Source: JAGVJT01 sp964513205 (GTDB lineage: Bacteria > Pseudomonadota > Gammaproteobacteria > Legionellales > Legionellaceae). From it: a DNA stretch of 64,000 nt. The stretch spans positions 66,183 to 130,182 of the forward strand of contig CAZELP010000004.1 in NCBI GenBank assembly GCA_964513205.1, in the 5' to 3' direction. Numbering within the stretch: position 1 is the first letter of the stretch; the number at the start of each line of letters is the position of its first letter. The notes under the pieces were generated by a model. It saw nothing but the letters and a program-made list of their open reading frames with translations, did not search any database and was not told where the DNA came from. The translations under genes were made by a program, and so were the position numbers. Positions 19,058-28,600 of the stretch are shown one piece after another.

Positions 19058-19986
19058 TTTACTCCTCTCTCGTCCATTAGACTTGCATTTTCGGATGATA
19101 AACCCTCTGACTTGACTTGTAGTTCATCAACATTGTCCGATGCATTCTCCACGTGATGAATCATCATCAATGCGTCCTTTGTCGCGCGAATGTCGTGTGT
19201 CCGAATCAAACTCGCGCCATGTAATGCAGCATAAACAGCCAATCCCAAACTTGCAGCAGAACGCTCGTGAATCTCTCTATTCAAAAGTTCACCAATCGTC
19301 GATTTACGCGAAGCGCCATACAAGAGTGGAAACCCGTAAGTTCTAAACGATAGAAGATTCTTCGTCAATAGTAGATTATCAGAAGATGTTTTACCGAATC
19401 CAAACCCAGGGTCTAAAATGAGATGGGCAGGAGAAATTCCGGCGGTAAGACATGCTTCAATTCGTGCTGTTAAAAATTGATGAATGCTCGACATTATGCC
19501 TTGCGGATAAGCAGGATTGATTTGCATTGTTTTTGGAGTGCCTTGTCGATGCATGAGACATATGGGAACTGCTGCATCTTTGGCGACAGACAAAGCGTCA
19601 TCAGCAAGCAATGCATTGACGTCATTGATCAGCACCACACCCGATTGAACTGCCTCAAACATCACTTTAGGTTTTGAGGTGTCAATGGAAAGCGCTACGT
19701 CAAAACGCGCACGAATAGACTCTATCACAGGAATCACTCGTGCGAGCTCCTCATCAAGAGAAACAGTTGCAGCCCCAGGACGTGTCGACTCTCCGCCAAT
19801 GTCAATTAGATCTACACCTTCTTTTATCATCTCCTCAACACGAAACAAAGCCTCTTTTTTTGAAAAAAAGCTCCCTCCGTCTGAGAAAGAATCTGGTGTG
19901 ATATTTAAAATGCCCATCACCAATGATGGGCTGCGTGGTGCTGTTGAGAAGTCTCGACACCACGCCAGAAAATCAAGACTATTCAC
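19054..19986 (-). CDS. folP: Dihydropteroate synthase
   Basis: Joins p-aminobenzoate to the pterin diphosphate in folate synthesis. The 310-aa protein has MGILNITPDSFSDGG, IDIGGESTRPGA and LDPGFGFGKTSSDN, the standard TIM-barrel motifs, and ends its core with TRTHDI-like RTHDIRATKDAL. It has about 30 extra polar residues at the C-terminus. It overlaps ftsH by 8 bases. The pabC-like gene at 63369 would supply its p-aminobenzoate substrate if that gene is correctly named. Confidence 0.96.
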   Translation of the reverse strand: MNSLDFLAWCRDFSTAPRSPSLVMGILNITPDSFSDGGSFFSKKEALFRVEEMIKEGVDLIDIGGESTRPGAATVSLDEELARVIPVIESIRARFDVALSIDTSKPKVMFEAVQSGVVLINDVNALLADDALSVAKDAAVPICLMHRQGTPKTMQINPAYPQGIMSSIHQFLTARIEACLTAGISPAHLILDPGFGFGKTSSDNLLLTKNLLSFRTYGFPLLYGASRKSTIGELLNREIHERSAASLGLAVYAALHGASLIRTHDIRATKDALMMIHHVENASDNVDELQVKSEGLSSENASLMDERGVK

Positions 19987-21904
19987 TCGGCATTGTACCG
20001 TCAGAATTGCCTAAATGCATTGGGTCACTGTGCTTAGGCTCAGCGATTTTCTCTTGAGCATCATTTTTTTCTTGATGAGATTTCATTGAATCCCAACCGG
20101 CTGGAGGTGAAGGGGGTTTTCCTGCCAAAATTTCTTTCAACTGCTCACTGTCTAAAGTTTCGTATTTAATGAGCCCTTCTGCCATCAAATGCAACTTATC
20201 CATTTGCTCCATTAAAATATGTTTAGCGCGATCGTAGTTTCTGTTGATAATCGAATGCACTTCTTCGTCAATTTGCTGAGCCGTGTTATCAGAAATCTCT
20301 TTATTTTGACTGACTGTTCGTCCTAAAAAGACTTCTCCCTCTTCTTGACCAAAAGTAAGCGGCCCCATTGAAGACAATCCCCAACTTGTCACCATTTTTC
20401 GAGCAATTTCAGTCGCACGCATGATGTCATTTGAGGCACCAGTCGTTACATGCTCGACACCAAAGATTAACTCTTCCGCAACACGTCCGCCAAACAAACT
20501 TGCCAACTGGCTTTCAAGACGAGATTTACTATGACTATATCGATCTTGTTCTGGTAAAAACATCGTCACACCTAACGCACGACCACGAGGAATAATTGTG
20601 ACTTTATAAACAGGGTCGTGTTCTGGAACAAAAAGTCCAACCAAAGCATGACCCGCCTCGTGATAAGCGGTTAGTTTTTTCTCTTGCTCACTCATGACCA
20701 TAGAGCGCCGTTCAGCGCCCATCATAATCTTGTCTTTAGCATGATCAAGCTCTGTCATGGTCACCCGAGCTTTATTGGCTCGAGCAGCAAACAAAGCAGC
20801 CTCATTAACCAAATTGGCCAAATCCGCTCCAGAAAAACCAGGAGTTCCTCTGGCAATTGACAAAACATCGACATGATTGTCCATGGGAACACGACTTAAA
20901 TGCACACGTAAGATCTGCTCTCGTCCGCGAATGTCGGGCAATGGCACCACAACCTGACGGTCGAAACGACCAGGTCTCAGCAAAGCAGGATCGAGTACAT
21001 CGGGTCGGTTTGTTGCAGCGATCACAATGACGCCTTCACTACCTTCAAAACCATCCATTTCAACCAATAGCTGGTTCAGTGTTTGTTCACGCTCATCATG
21101 CCCACCCCCTAAACCCGCACCTCGATGTCGCCCAACAGCATCTATTTCATCGATAAAAATAATGCATGGAGCCTGTTTTTTCGCCTGCTCAAACATATCA
21201 CGCACACGAGAAGCACCAACTCCAACAAACATTTCTACAAAATCAGAGCCTGAGATGGTGAAAAAAGGCACTTTTGCTTCGCCCGCGACGGCTCGAGCCA
21301 GAAGTGTTTTTCCTGTACCAGGTGAACCGACTAGCAAAACACCTCGAGGAATGCGTCCACCAAGATTTTGAAACTTACTTGGGTCACGAAGGAAATCAAC
21401 CAACTCCTTCACTTCGTCTTTGGCTTCATCAACACCGGCCACATCCGCAAAAGTCACTTTCACCTGATCTTCACCAAGCAATCTCGCTCGCGAGCGACCG
21501 AAAGACATGGCGCCACGTCCCCCACCACCTTGCATTTGACGCATAAAAAAGACCCAAACGCCGATCAAAAGCAACATGGGGAACCAATTCACAAAAAGAT
21601 GCAGCAAGAAACTTTCTTGAGGTTTCTCTTGGCCCATGACATCCACATTATTTTTTAACAGCTGTCCAAGCAATGCTTCATCAGGAAGTGGTTGATAGGT
21701 CACAAAACGACGATTGTTTTTCGTGATGCCTTTGATCACTTTTTCATCTTCAATCGCGACGGCAGAAACCGAACCTTGCTCAACCTCTTTAAGGAATTGG
21801 CTATAAGAAATTTTGTCAGCAACCGTGTTTCTCGGACCAAAATTGCTAAAAACAGAGACCAAAACTATCGCAATTATCAACCAAAGAAACAAATTTTTAA
21901 TCAT
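19979..21904 (-). CDS. ftsH: ATP-dependent zinc metalloprotease FtsH
   Basis: Membrane-anchored AAA+ protease that degrades unassembled membrane proteins and regulators. It has two N-terminal membrane helices around a periplasmic domain, Walker A GSPGTGKTLLA, Walker B IIFIDEIDAVG, the second region of homology NRPDVLDPALLRPGRFD, and the zinc site HEAGH. The ATG at 21904 (MIKNLFLWL) aligns with the E. coli start. A TTG nine bases upstream (21913) is better placed relative to the AGAGG ribosome site, so the true start could be 21913. It follows rlmE, the conserved rlmE-ftsH pair. Confidence 0.97.
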   Translation of the reverse strand: MIKNLFLWLIIAIVLVSVFSNFGPRNTVADKISYSQFLKEVEQGSVSAVAIEDEKVIKGITKNNRRFVTYQPLPDEALLGQLLKNNVDVMGQEKPQESFLLHLFVNWFPMLLLIGVWVFFMRQMQGGGGRGAMSFGRSRARLLGEDQVKVTFADVAGVDEAKDEVKELVDFLRDPSKFQNLGGRIPRGVLLVGSPGTGKTLLARAVAGEAKVPFFTISGSDFVEMFVGVGASRVRDMFEQAKKQAPCIIFIDEIDAVGRHRGAGLGGGHDEREQTLNQLLVEMDGFEGSEGVIVIAATNRPDVLDPALLRPGRFDRQVVVPLPDIRGREQILRVHLSRVPMDNHVDVLSIARGTPGFSGADLANLVNEAALFAARANKARVTMTELDHAKDKIMMGAERRSMVMSEQEKKLTAYHEAGHALVGLFVPEHDPVYKVTIIPRGRALGVTMFLPEQDRYSHSKSRLESQLASLFGGRVAEELIFGVEHVTTGASNDIMRATEIARKMVTSWGLSSMGPLTFGQEEGEVFLGRTVSQNKEISDNTAQQIDEEVHSIINRNYDRAKHILMEQMDKLHLMAEGLIKYETLDSEQLKEILAGKPPSPPAGWDSMKSHQEKNDAQEKIAEPKHSDPMHLGNSDGTMPSE

Positions 21905-21952
21905 ATCATTCAAGATAAGAACCTCTTTTTAATGTCTTCCTAATTAAAGGTA

Positions 21953-22573
21953 CTACAATTTATAACCCTTCGCCAGTAGATAGGTTTCCCGGGAGCGTGG
22001 ACGTGATGCAGCAGGCTTTTTGATGACAACCTGCTTAAAATCGGATCGAATGTGTTTCACTAATGCATCAAACCCTGTGCCATGAAAAACTTTCATAAAC
22101 AATGTGCCATTGGGCTTTAGCAACAACTCGCAAAGATCAAACGCAAGCTCAGCAAGCCCCATTGCAGCAGGAATATCAACCCCAATATTTCCACTCATAT
22201 TGGGTGCCATATCCGATAAAATAAGATCAGCACGCCCTTTTGGCACGACTTCAAGCAAAGCATCTAAAACAGACTGTTCAGTAAAATCTCCCTGAATGAA
22301 TGTCACTCCAGGGAGCGCGTCCATGGGTAAGCAATCCAATGCAATAATTGCCCCTTTTCCATCCATTTTTTCCGCGACGTATTGAGTCCACCCACCAGGA
22401 GCAGCGCCTAGATCAACCACAGTCGATCCCGGGCGAATCAATCGCTCTTTTTCGTCGACTTCTTTTAGTTTGTACACAGCACGACTGCGATATCCGTCTT
22501 TATGTGCTTGCTTGACATAATGGTCATTAAAGTGTTCTTGTAACCAACGTTGACTACTTTTGGAGCGTTTCAT
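21953..22573 (-). CDS. rlmE: 23S rRNA 2'-O-methyltransferase (U2552)
   Basis: Heat-shock methyltransferase that modifies the ribosomal A-loop. The sequence shows the SAM-binding DLGAAPGGWTQYV, the catalytic Lys/Asp/Lys/Glu family residues (YRSRAVYKL, ILSDMAPNMSG, FMKVFHG) and the ending SRPRSRETYLLAKGY. The frame extends to a GTG at 22612, but the ATG at 22573 (MKRSKSSQRWLQEHF) matches the family and gives 206 aa. It lies 48 bases upstream of ftsH. Confidence 0.95.
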   Translation of the reverse strand: MKRSKSSQRWLQEHFNDHYVKQAHKDGYRSRAVYKLKEVDEKERLIRPGSTVVDLGAAPGGWTQYVAEKMDGKGAIIALDCLPMDALPGVTFIQGDFTEQSVLDALLEVVPKGRADLILSDMAPNMSGNIGVDIPAAMGLAELAFDLCELLLKPNGTLFMKVFHGTGFDALVKHIRSDFKQVVIKKPAASRPRSRETYLLAKGYKL

Positions 22574-22673
22574 AGAATAAATTACACAAAGGTTTATCGG
22601 ATATTTTTGCACTAAAAATATCCATCAACATCCACAATGTCTGCATTATACCCAAGATTTTCAACAAAATATA

Positions 22674-22702
22674 TTGATTTTTTTTAAGAACTAAATTACA
22701 AT
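22674..22702 (+). promoter_or_regulatory. Sigma-70-like promoter for the 22735 gene
   Basis: TTGATT (22674-22679) and TACAAT (22697-22702) are separated by 17 bases, ending 32 bases before the ATG at 22735. The spacing is ideal and both boxes are close to consensus. Confidence 0.5.
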
Positions 22703-22734
22703 ACAAGACCAAAATGCGCAATTAAGAATCAATA

Positions 22735-23985
22735 ATGAATGCCCGTCAAGTCAAAAAGTTAACTGATGCTGTTTTTTTATACTTAGATGGCGAACGTTTA
22801 ATCGTGACGGAAAGTATTCTCACGTCCATATCCGAAGAGACCGAGCAAGACGCCAAGCTCTTATACAAAAAAATACCCGTAACACGAACACTAGAAAAAC
22901 GCATTTTAGAAACACTTCGAGTACCCCAAAATCAATATCAATTTTACGTTAATCAATCCAATTTACTCGAACTTTTGACGCATTTACACCAGGATGGATA
23001 TGCCTCAGGACATCTTGGCTATTTTCTCGCGCTTATTGATAAAACAAAATATCATTTTTATCGCAGACTCGGACATGCAAGTATGCTTGCTTTTATATTT
23101 ACCAATATTGGCGTTTTTTTTGCGCTAAAACGAGAAAAAGCGGTTGAAATTTTACAGTTTATCCTGAATCAACTGCCTCAGTTAGCATTACATTGGATCC
23201 AAAAAACATTTTCGCTGCCTAAAAATCTTACATTTATTGGATTGAGCTACAATTTGCTACGTTACTTCATGTTTTTGTATGATACGTTTTACCATGGCTT
23301 TTCAAATCTTCTACAAAAAATCACAGCTGTATCTTTTAGAACACTTGCAACAGGATTAAGCGTTGCCGCATATGGACTGATTTTTTCAGCATCCGGAATC
23401 GCAACGCCTCTGAGCGGTTTATTTTTCATTGCATCATCCTTTGTTGGCGCAATAGAAAGCTTCATTTCTTATTTGATGATTCGTTATCAACCCGCTAAAA
23501 AAGAAACAAATACAACGCATGCATGGTTAAATCGAGCCGATGAAATTCGCGAAGAAAATCAAAAGCACTTTATAACCAAAGAAATGCTGTTTCGTGTATT
23601 TTTAGGACTGGTTGCCACAGCGGTCGTCGCAGCCTGGTGTTTTTTCGCACCACAAACCATTGTGTTTACATTGATTTTTATGGGTACACTGATGTTATTG
23701 GCGCGGACAGAGTCTTTTGGTCTTTCCAAATTACAAGCAAACAACGCAAAACATCTACAAAAAATGCTTGAGAAAGAATATGACCTTTACAATCAGACCG
23801 ATTTTGTCACACAAAACGTCGCCTCTAGAGACGCTGAAGGGCCTGATTCAACAGTCCCCACCTCAAAGCTTAATGCGATACCCGCGACAAAAATATCAAG
23901 ATCAAGTGAACGATTTTTTCAGCCCTTGACGAATGCGTCCAGCAGTGAAATTGTTGATGCTGCCCGCGTCTCGCCTACTTTATAG
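22735..23985 (+). CDS. Unknown multi-pass membrane protein (416 aa)
   Basis: I do not recognise a named family. The first 110 residues are soluble and helical; then come hydrophobic segments near 115-130, 165-200, 205-245 and 285-325, and a polar tail of about 90 residues rich in Ser, Thr and Asn. The arrangement of LSYNLLRYFMFLYD, a pair of helices, and a polar linker before the last helix pair resembles the 500-aa protein at 56826, so the two may be paralogues. No clear ribosome site precedes the ATG. Its end overlaps the convergent adenosine deaminase gene by 11 bases. Confidence 0.8.
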   Translation: MNARQVKKLTDAVFLYLDGERLIVTESILTSISEETEQDAKLLYKKIPVTRTLEKRILETLRVPQNQYQFYVNQSNLLELLTHLHQDGYASGHLGYFLALIDKTKYHFYRRLGHASMLAFIFTNIGVFFALKREKAVEILQFILNQLPQLALHWIQKTFSLPKNLTFIGLSYNLLRYFMFLYDTFYHGFSNLLQKITAVSFRTLATGLSVAAYGLIFSASGIATPLSGLFFIASSFVGAIESFISYLMIRYQPAKKETNTTHAWLNRADEIREENQKHFITKEMLFRVFLGLVATAVVAAWCFFAPQTIVFTLIFMGTLMLLARTESFGLSKLQANNAKHLQKMLEKEYDLYNQTDFVTQNVASRDAEGPDSTVPTSKLNAIPATKISRSSERFFQPLTNASSSEIVDAARVSPTL

Positions 23986-24979
23986 CAACAGACTCCAATC
24001 TTGCGAGCAACTGTTCTCGAGTGGCCTTATCGACAAATGCCGCATTTAAAGCCATACGCGTGATTGAATGCATGGTCGCATCATCAAAGTCAAACACGGT
24101 TTGAATGCGGTCATACTCTTGTCCTACGGTGGTAGGAATAAAGGGGGGATCATCTGAATTTAGGCTAATCAACACACCTTGTTCTAAAAATTGAGCTAAT
24201 GGATGTTTTTTAAGACTTTCGAATAGACCAAATTTGACATTACTGGAGGGGCAAAGCTCCAACGTAATCTCATGCTCCTTGAGCATTTCAATTACCGCTT
24301 CTGAGTAAATTGCTTGCACACCATGGCCGATGCGTTTCAAGGGAAAATCTTTAATTGCTTGCGCAATGGTATCAGGGGAGCCAAATTCACCCACATGCGC
24401 CGTGCAATGAAAACCTTCTTGATGTGCTTTATCAAAAATAGATTTGAATAACGGCAAAGGAAAACCGAGCTCATCACCACCAATACCGACCCCAACAACA
24501 CAAGGAGGACGATAGGCAATAGCATGATTCAAGGCCCGCTCAGCGGAGTCAACACCAAAATGCCGAACAAACGTAATCAATACTCGCCCCACAATCCCAA
24601 AAGCGTGCTCAGCATCATCAACCGCTTGTTGTATCGCTTCTAAATGATGTTTGGATGGAATACTGGTCATGCGCTCAGCATGATCAGGTGAGTACATCAT
24701 TTCGGTATATAAAACATGTTCTTCACTCGATTGACGAAGATAATCCAGAGTCAAATCGTAATAATCTTCTGGCGTTTTAATAAGACTGGATAACGTGTCG
24801 TAAACATTCAAAAAATGTAGAAAATCATGCGAATGATAAGAAACTTGATCTTCTGCCATTAAGTTCTCAGGAAAAACACTTCCATGACGCTTTGCTAGAC
24901 GTTTGGCCAACAAAGGCGTAATGGTTCCTTCTAGATGCACATGTAATTCTGCTTTTTTAATGTGTGAAGCCTTTTTCAT
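23975..24979 (-). CDS. add: Adenosine deaminase
   Basis: Zinc hydrolase that deaminates adenosine to inosine in purine salvage. The 334-aa protein has the metal-binding HVHLEGT near residues 13-19, GIGGDELGFP, the His/Glu segment AHVGEFGSP, GHGVQAI, ELCPSSNVKFG and the catalytic SLNSDDPPF. GGDELG favours adenosine over adenine deaminase, but the two families are close. The frame extends upstream to 25045, yet the ATG at 24979 gives the expected length. It is divergent from the small gene at 25044. Confidence 0.88.
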   Translation of the reverse strand: MKKASHIKKAELHVHLEGTITPLLAKRLAKRHGSVFPENLMAEDQVSYHSHDFLHFLNVYDTLSSLIKTPEDYYDLTLDYLRQSSEEHVLYTEMMYSPDHAERMTSIPSKHHLEAIQQAVDDAEHAFGIVGRVLITFVRHFGVDSAERALNHAIAYRPPCVVGVGIGGDELGFPLPLFKSIFDKAHQEGFHCTAHVGEFGSPDTIAQAIKDFPLKRIGHGVQAIYSEAVIEMLKEHEITLELCPSSNVKFGLFESLKKHPLAQFLEQGVLISLNSDDPPFIPTTVGQEYDRIQTVFDFDDATMHSITRMALNAAFVDKATREQLLARLESVAIK

Positions 24980-25043
24980 TCTGGTATCTTTTATTAAAAT
25001 TGGGTAGAATTTATAACACAATTTGCCATTTAATCCTATCATC

Positions 25044-25226
25044 ATGACGTATTCAGACGAACTTGATAAAACCTATGTTAGCCCAGTAGATGAATTTTTA
25101 TTTCAATTTGATAAAAAACATCCCAAAACAGCGTCTCAACAACGCGAAATCGAAAAGCATCGTCGTATTGCAAAAAAACGCGATCAAGCGGTGTCCGATG
25201 AGTTTAGTACACTGTGGGAAGAATAA
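25044..25226 (+). CDS. Small conserved protein, possibly CBU_0585 family
   Basis: A 60-aa acidic and basic, charged protein starting MTYSDELDKTYVSPVDEF. The middle (FQFDKKHPKTASQQREIEKH) resembles, from memory, the small CBU_0585 family found in Coxiella and Legionella. Function is unknown. The stop lies 2 bases before the ATG of the thioesterase gene, so the two are co-transcribed. Confidence 0.65.
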   Translation: MTYSDELDKTYVSPVDEFLFQFDKKHPKTASQQREIEKHRRIAKKRDQAVSDEFSTLWEE

Positions 25227-25228
25227 AC

Positions 25229-25657
25229 ATGAGCACTTGGTTTGGTCCACTCACGCTAGAAGCACTTAATGAGCGAAGTGCACATACACTGGCTGACTTT
25301 TTAGAAATTCGCTTCACCGCATTTACTGACAACACACTAACAGCGACAATGCCTGCCAGCTCTCGTGCAAAACAGCCTCTGGGCATTGTGCACGGCGGTG
25401 CAAACGTGGTTTTGGCAGAAACAGTAGCCAGTACCGCCGCAAACTGCGCGGTTGATTGGACTCAATTCTATTGTGTTGGGCTTGAAATCAATGCCAATCA
25501 CTTAAAAGCGGTGCGTGAAGGATTGATCACCGCCATCACACGCCCCATTCATCTCGGTCGGACGACACAAGTCTGGCAAATCGAGTTATTTGACGAAGCG
25601 GGAAACCCCTCCTGCATCTCAAGAATGACAGCTGCCGTTTTAAGTCGAACCAAATAA
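25229..25657 (+). CDS. Hotdog-fold acyl-CoA thioesterase (PaaI/YdiI type)
   Basis: The 142-aa protein fits the single-domain hotdog thioesterase family: residues near 50-70 read PLGIVHGGANVVLAETVAS, the HGG helix motif with the catalytic Glu on the following helix, and the second half has the usual GLEINANHLKAV and TTQVWQIEL strands. The exact acyl-CoA substrate cannot be told. The ATG at 25229 has GGAAG about 9 bases upstream; a GTG at 25214 is less likely. It is followed directly by a strong terminator. Confidence 0.85.
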   Translation: MSTWFGPLTLEALNERSAHTLADFLEIRFTAFTDNTLTATMPASSRAKQPLGIVHGGANVVLAETVASTAANCAVDWTQFYCVGLEINANHLKAVREGLITAITRPIHLGRTTQVWQIELFDEAGNPSCISRMTAAVLSRTK

Positions 25658-25681
25658 AAAAGCCCTTTTCAGGGCTTTTTC
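25656..25681. terminator. Bidirectional intrinsic terminator
   Basis: AAAAAGCCCT (25657-25666) pairs with AGGGCTTTTT (25671-25680) across a TTTC loop. The A- and T-runs let it work on both strands, serving the thioesterase gene and the convergent 1017-aa gene. Confidence 0.85.
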
Positions 25682-25696
25682 AAAATTTACCAACAG

Positions 25697-28600
25697 TTAT
25701 TTAGGGCCTTTAGGTTTATCATCTGTAAAAGGCTGCTCAGGAATTTCCTTGTTAAACCGCTCCAACGGATTAACAAACAAATGGAAAGTCTGTTGTGATG
25801 GTTTGCCCAAACCATATCGAACCGTGTTGATAAAGGCATTGACAACCTGAATAAGCGCATTCAGAATCGGCCGCAGCATTTTCCACACCATAGGTTCTGA
25901 TGCAAGCTCCTTTTGGGTTTGCCTGATGGCTCGAGTGGTCAATGATTTGAAACTCTCTATGTGGTTCAGAATATCTGGCATTGGGTCTTTATTCATCTGT
26001 TGATTAGTTTTTATAGCCAAATTAATATTGGAGGTAAGACCCTTATGGCCATTCATAAGTTTGACTAAAAGTTCATCAACAATCAGACTAGCGTTGATGT
26101 TATTCTTCGATAAATCTTTTTTAACACGCTCGACTTTCCCAATCAAAGATGCAATATCCTTTTCAAAATTAGCTATTTTCCCCAGCGTCTCATCAAACTT
26201 ATCGCCTGTTTTGGGCATTTCATTACCATTTTTTATTCTTGCCCTCTTTATAGGCATTTCATTACCATCTTCTGTTCTTCCCCTCTTTAGATGAGGAACA
26301 TCATGAGTTTCATGAGATTTGTCATCTGCTTTTATGCGCAGAGGCTGTTTTCTCATTGGTCTTGAAGGCTGTTGTCCGGTTGATTGACGAATTGATGGAT
26401 TTCGAATGATTGTTTGATTTTGATCCATATTCTGTGTAAAAGAAACGGTACCTTTTCCAACGCCAAGCACATTGCTTGGTGTAAAGCGTTTTAATGCGAA
26501 CATCAGAGCAAACATTGACACCATTCTATCCATCGGATTCAGCGCGGCACGACTACCAATTGTGCGCATTGCTGGCGCATGATGATGTGAGACTAGCGAT
26601 AAATTTTCTTGAGAATATCCAATGCGACTCAAAATTGGTAATATTTCTGGGTTTACTTGTGCGCCTGTAAGCCCTCGCAACACGGCGAACGTCTCATTTG
26701 GATTTAAATTAACCAAAACGGGATTCATGTCATTGAGTGCATGCCAACGCTCAACAGCAACACGCGGCAGTGACATCAAACGTTTGTGTGATCCAAGTGC
26801 CATTGAAGACAACAGAGTCGAGACACTTTCTCGCGTGAGCGTGGTCACATCAATCGCCGTAACTGCGGCCTTTCCGTCTCTATTTTCCACTATAACCAAT
26901 TGAGATTCTGGGTCGTGAATTATTCTTCCCAAAGTCATAAGAAGAGAAGAAACACTGCCAATCAACGCACCACTCATCTCTTCCGTGAACGCATCATTTG
27001 CTACCGGTAAAAGACTTTGCTCAGATGCAGTCAAAGATAAATCCGCATCAGAATGCATGAGCAAATGAGGGCTGACAGAGTGAGGTGATATCAGTTTTTG
27101 TATCTCTCGTATATCAAGAGACTGAAAATCTACGCTCGGATTTGTGAGTAAGCGGAGAACGGCTGGATTATTTTCGATGAGTTTTGCTGTCTCTTCAGCA
27201 ACTTTAGGTGTAATCACTCCCGCTTCTTTCAGTAAATGAAGTGACGAAGAAACGAGCTTTTCAACTGTATGGGCAGTACGTAAAGTGCGATGTACTTCTC
27301 CAAAACTGTCATCAGCAATTTGATTAACTCGAGATTCTACTTTAGCAACAATGTGATGGAGTTGTTTTATTTGCTCTCTCAAATCATTGGTCAATTTGGT
27401 AATGCGCCCTTGTTGAGCAGCACGCAATCCCCAATTTTGTGTATTAATATCAGAATTCAATAAGCCTTCAATTTCTTTAATTTTGTCTTTGACGCTCTGC
27501 ATATCAAATGAGGCATAGGATTGATTTTTCCCAGCATCAACCAATTCCTTATAACCTGCTTCTAACTTGTTGATATGCTCATCCATATCACTTTCTGAAA
27601 ATGTCTCTTTAGGCTCTTGGTTTTTCTTTTTACTCAGAAGCTGCGCCTCTATTCTATCCAAATCGTGACTAGAGATTTCATTTGAAACGTTCAACGACTT
27701 TCGTTTTTTCTTGCCCGACACATTTTTAAATTTGCTGGTATCAATACCAGCCACTTTGTTACTCGATTTATCATGATTTCGTTTCATTTCAGACCCCTTA
27801 TGCTTACGATTATCTTGGACTTGCTTATTTTCTTCTTTCGGTTGAACACTTGCTTTTTCTAGAGAAGCAGTCAGCTGCTGCTCGATTTTTTCTGATGAAC
27901 TTTTTTGATGATCGACTGATGTTTCTGGACGCTCAGGCACCCATATCTCACACATAAAATTGACTACATCGAGTGGATTCAGACTAGGGCCTATCATCAA
28001 CCTTCGTTCCATTGACAACATGGCCTGACTAAAATCAGCAGGGATGTGTAGATTGGGTCGCAATATTTCTAAGATTGGCAAAATCTGTTGCGGTTTGGCA
28101 TTTTCGATTGAACCCATCTTCATCCGCTCAATTACCGAAATCCAATCCGAAGCATGACGAACCTTTAATAAGTCACGCTCATGCGCAACAGACAATGCGG
28201 CCGCCTGCGTAGGAGATAAGGTTCGAATATCAATCGTTTTCGGATTATGTCGTTTTATTTCTTGTAAAAGAGTAGGAATGGCATGCGAATTGGATAAAAA
28301 ATTTAGAACAGGTTCATTTTTTTCTGTCTCATATGCCACTACAACGACATTTCCTGGCATAAAGATACTGGCAAGACGCCTAAAATCATTGATGGTTGTT
28401 AAATCATATCCTTGATTTTTCAGCACCTGGGCATTTTTTTCGATCCAACCTAGCATCAACTCTTGCTTTTGTTCTAAAGTCTCAGATTGATTAGACTCAA
28501 AAAGAGAAGGGACATCTGAACCAGCCATTATCGAGAGAACCAACGCTGTGATAAGCGATTGACCAGCAAGAGCAGACGAACCAAAAGTATTCTCTATCAG

